A DNA stretch of 64,000 bases from Patagioenas fasciata (lineage: Eukaryota; Chordata; Aves; Columbiformes; Columbidae). The position numbers were made by a program, and so were the translations under genes. Numbering within the stretch: the stretch's first letter is position 1; the number at the start of each line of letters is the position of its first letter. Shown here piece by piece: positions 62,271 to 64,000 of the stretch. The stretch covers positions 30,840,367 through 30,904,366 of the forward strand of contig NC_092525.1 of assembly GCF_037038585.1 (NCBI RefSeq), written 5' to 3'. The notes beneath the pieces were generated by a model. That model was not told where the DNA came from. It ran no database searches and saw only the letters and a program-made list of their open reading frames with translations.

Positions 62271-64000
62271 ACAATTGTGAAAGTGGAGCAAATATTTATC
62301 TTCCGACGACTGTGTTGTTATGGAAACAGCTGCAAGACATGGTTTGCTCCGACGTGCTGTGCCAAGGCTTCGGTGCTGCCAGGCACCCATGCTCTGCAGC
62401 ACAGCCCCGCAGCAGAGGCTGGAGTTGGGCAGCCCTCAGCACCCAGCCAGAGCAGCACCGAAACAGGTTGTCAGTGAAGCGAATGGAGAAAGTAGCATTA
62501 ATTCCCAGAGAGCTACTGCAATTTATGTTAAAGCAATTCTCACCTACTTTGCTTATAAGTAGCAAGCTAGCAAATTAGCTCAAAATAACAGATCGTTTTG
62601 TAGGAAGAGTTGAAAAAAATCCATCATTTCCACAGAGGAAACACCCAAAATGAGACAATTCAGTGCTTATCAATGCAGTTGTTTTTTTCTCTCCTAGGTA
62701 ATAAGCGTATGGCCAGTAGACATTCAGTGACACACGTATGCAATGACAACAGCTGAAACCAGCGTCCCTTTGCAAGCAGAGTGTGGGAGAGGCCGGTACC
62801 TGCACAGACCCCATCCTGCAGCACAGCTGCCGGAGCAACGCTCAGCACTCCTTGTCCCACACATGGTCACAGGATCTTCCCTCTGGGGAGGGCTGAACAG
62901 CAATATTTGGTGACTTCTAAAAGGGCTCTTATCCAGACTTTGCTAATTAATTCATCTACAAGCATTTTTCCTCTCGAATCTTCTTCATCCTTATAAAACT
63001 TAAACTTGGTAAAAAGCAAGCAGGAAAATCTAATAAACTCTAACCATATAACTTTCTCATTTTGCTCATAGCAAATAACTCCTTGATATTTTCTGTATGA
63101 TTAAAATTGTTTTGCCTCTGTCATTGCAATTAATTTTGGTTTTAAGGTTTATATCATTACTGTATCCATATATTAAATTAAATACACAGTGCATGCATAC
63201 ATGAACATCTTCCACTAGTGTTCAGATGGAGTGAGAGAATTCCTTTCAAAACAAAGTCAATATTTCGTTCCAATTATAAAATAAACCAAATCTTCAAACA
63301 CTGGACTACAACACAGCTACCCTAGAGAATACATATTTGGTTTTCTGACCAGCAGTAACAGTTCGTAATTGAACAGCTGCAGAAAGAGAGGAAACAAACA
63401 TACCAACAAATTAGTTTTCAAACCTGTGATCACAGGAAATTTTCTATGCTATTGTGCTTTTGATCACAATGTGATAAACAGAGTTCCTCATTTACTTTTG
63501 TGATATTCTACAAAACACATTAGAATGGTCAGTAGAAGTGTAATCTATTATATTGTAAAACCCTTCAGTCGTAGGAGCAAATTGAGCACATAATCCAAAC
63601 CTTTGAAGAACTGAAGTCTATCCACAACTGTTAGGAGTGTTAGAGCCCATGTATTAACTTATTTATTAAATAGATACCATCCTTTCTGAAATTATTTTAT
63701 GTTCTGTTTAAAGAACAGTACTTTTTTCCTCTTTTTTTTTTTTATTTTAACTGTCTTGGTCATTATTAATATTGTAAACAAGGTATCAGTCAAAAGGACA
63801 AGGTAAAATGTTAATATACCTATTTTGAAAGCAGAAATCCTATTTGTACATTTTCAGAGAGAATGGAAGGATATGTAATAAAATATTTCTTTAATTTATA
63901 CATGTGTATGTGCATCTGTGTATATACATATAGTCTACCACTGAAGTCATAAATGTTTTAATGCATCGCCTGTGTTTGTTCATTTCACATTTTCAGGGAA
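62271..64000. other. Non-coding segment to the window end
   Basis: A GC-rich patch at 62330-62470 gives overlapping 69-89 codon frames on both strands. A 12-T run lies at 63732-63743, and alternating purine-pyrimidine stretches (63897-63915 and 63917-63932) lie near the end. No gene or further retroviral sequence is recognised. Confidence 0.6.

Noticed and set aside
1-64000. CRISPR arrays, insertion sequences, operons or bacterial defence systems
   Set aside because: No spaced direct repeats, compact genes or ribosome binding sites are present; all other signs point to a vertebrate genome.

Overview
The window reads as vertebrate nuclear DNA, most likely from a bird. It is AT-rich and CpG-poor, has no operon-like packing of genes, and all its open frames are short and unrelated. 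It carries a long terminal repeat of a type I associate with avian endogenous retroviruses (61381-61961) and an old CR1-type LINE 3' end (54800-55140). The interspersed repeat load is very low, which also fits a bird. The species cannot be fixed from this sequence; I would guess a neoavian bird.

I find no protein-coding gene, tRNA, rRNA or CRISPR array that I can support. The window is a gene desert or the interior of a very large intron. Longer open frames (up to 250 codons at 35596-36348) lie in small GC-rich islets where stop codons are rare by composition. None gives a protein I recognise, and several have competing frames on the other strand.

Layout. 1-4100 is AT-rich with a purine-biased block at 870-1290. 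4105-4234 and 11041-11235 look like decayed copies of an ancient amniote foldback repeat, and a third piece lies at 42290-42335 inside an unusual row of short hairpins (42176-42352). 9880-22050 is AT-rich DNA broken by GC-rich islets, ending in a paired-hairpin structure at 21457-21535. 22050-31970 is plain. 31977-33705 holds a textbook G-quadruplex motif, a probable reverse CR1 scrap that mimics a small coding exon, and a CpG-retaining islet with a hairpin, a second G-rich tract and an AP-1 site. 35580-36540 is the largest GC-rich islet. 38454-38530 resembles a Penelope-like terminal-repeat fragment. 43000-54800 is mostly plain, with an (AT)n microsatellite at 49926-49970 and small tandem duplications. 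54800-55140 is the CR1 fragment, 58430-59110 is another GC-rich islet, and 61381-62270 is a 5' LTR with primer binding site and a short internal remnant, with no 3' LTR before the window ends.

With no genes there is no pathway to describe. What can be read is the decay of old mobile elements, local slippage duplications, DNA or RNA secondary-structure motifs, and several AT-rich stretches with homeodomain- and POU-type sites that look like candidate conserved enhancers. Repeat-family calls come from memory of consensus sequences, without alignment software, and are graded accordingly.
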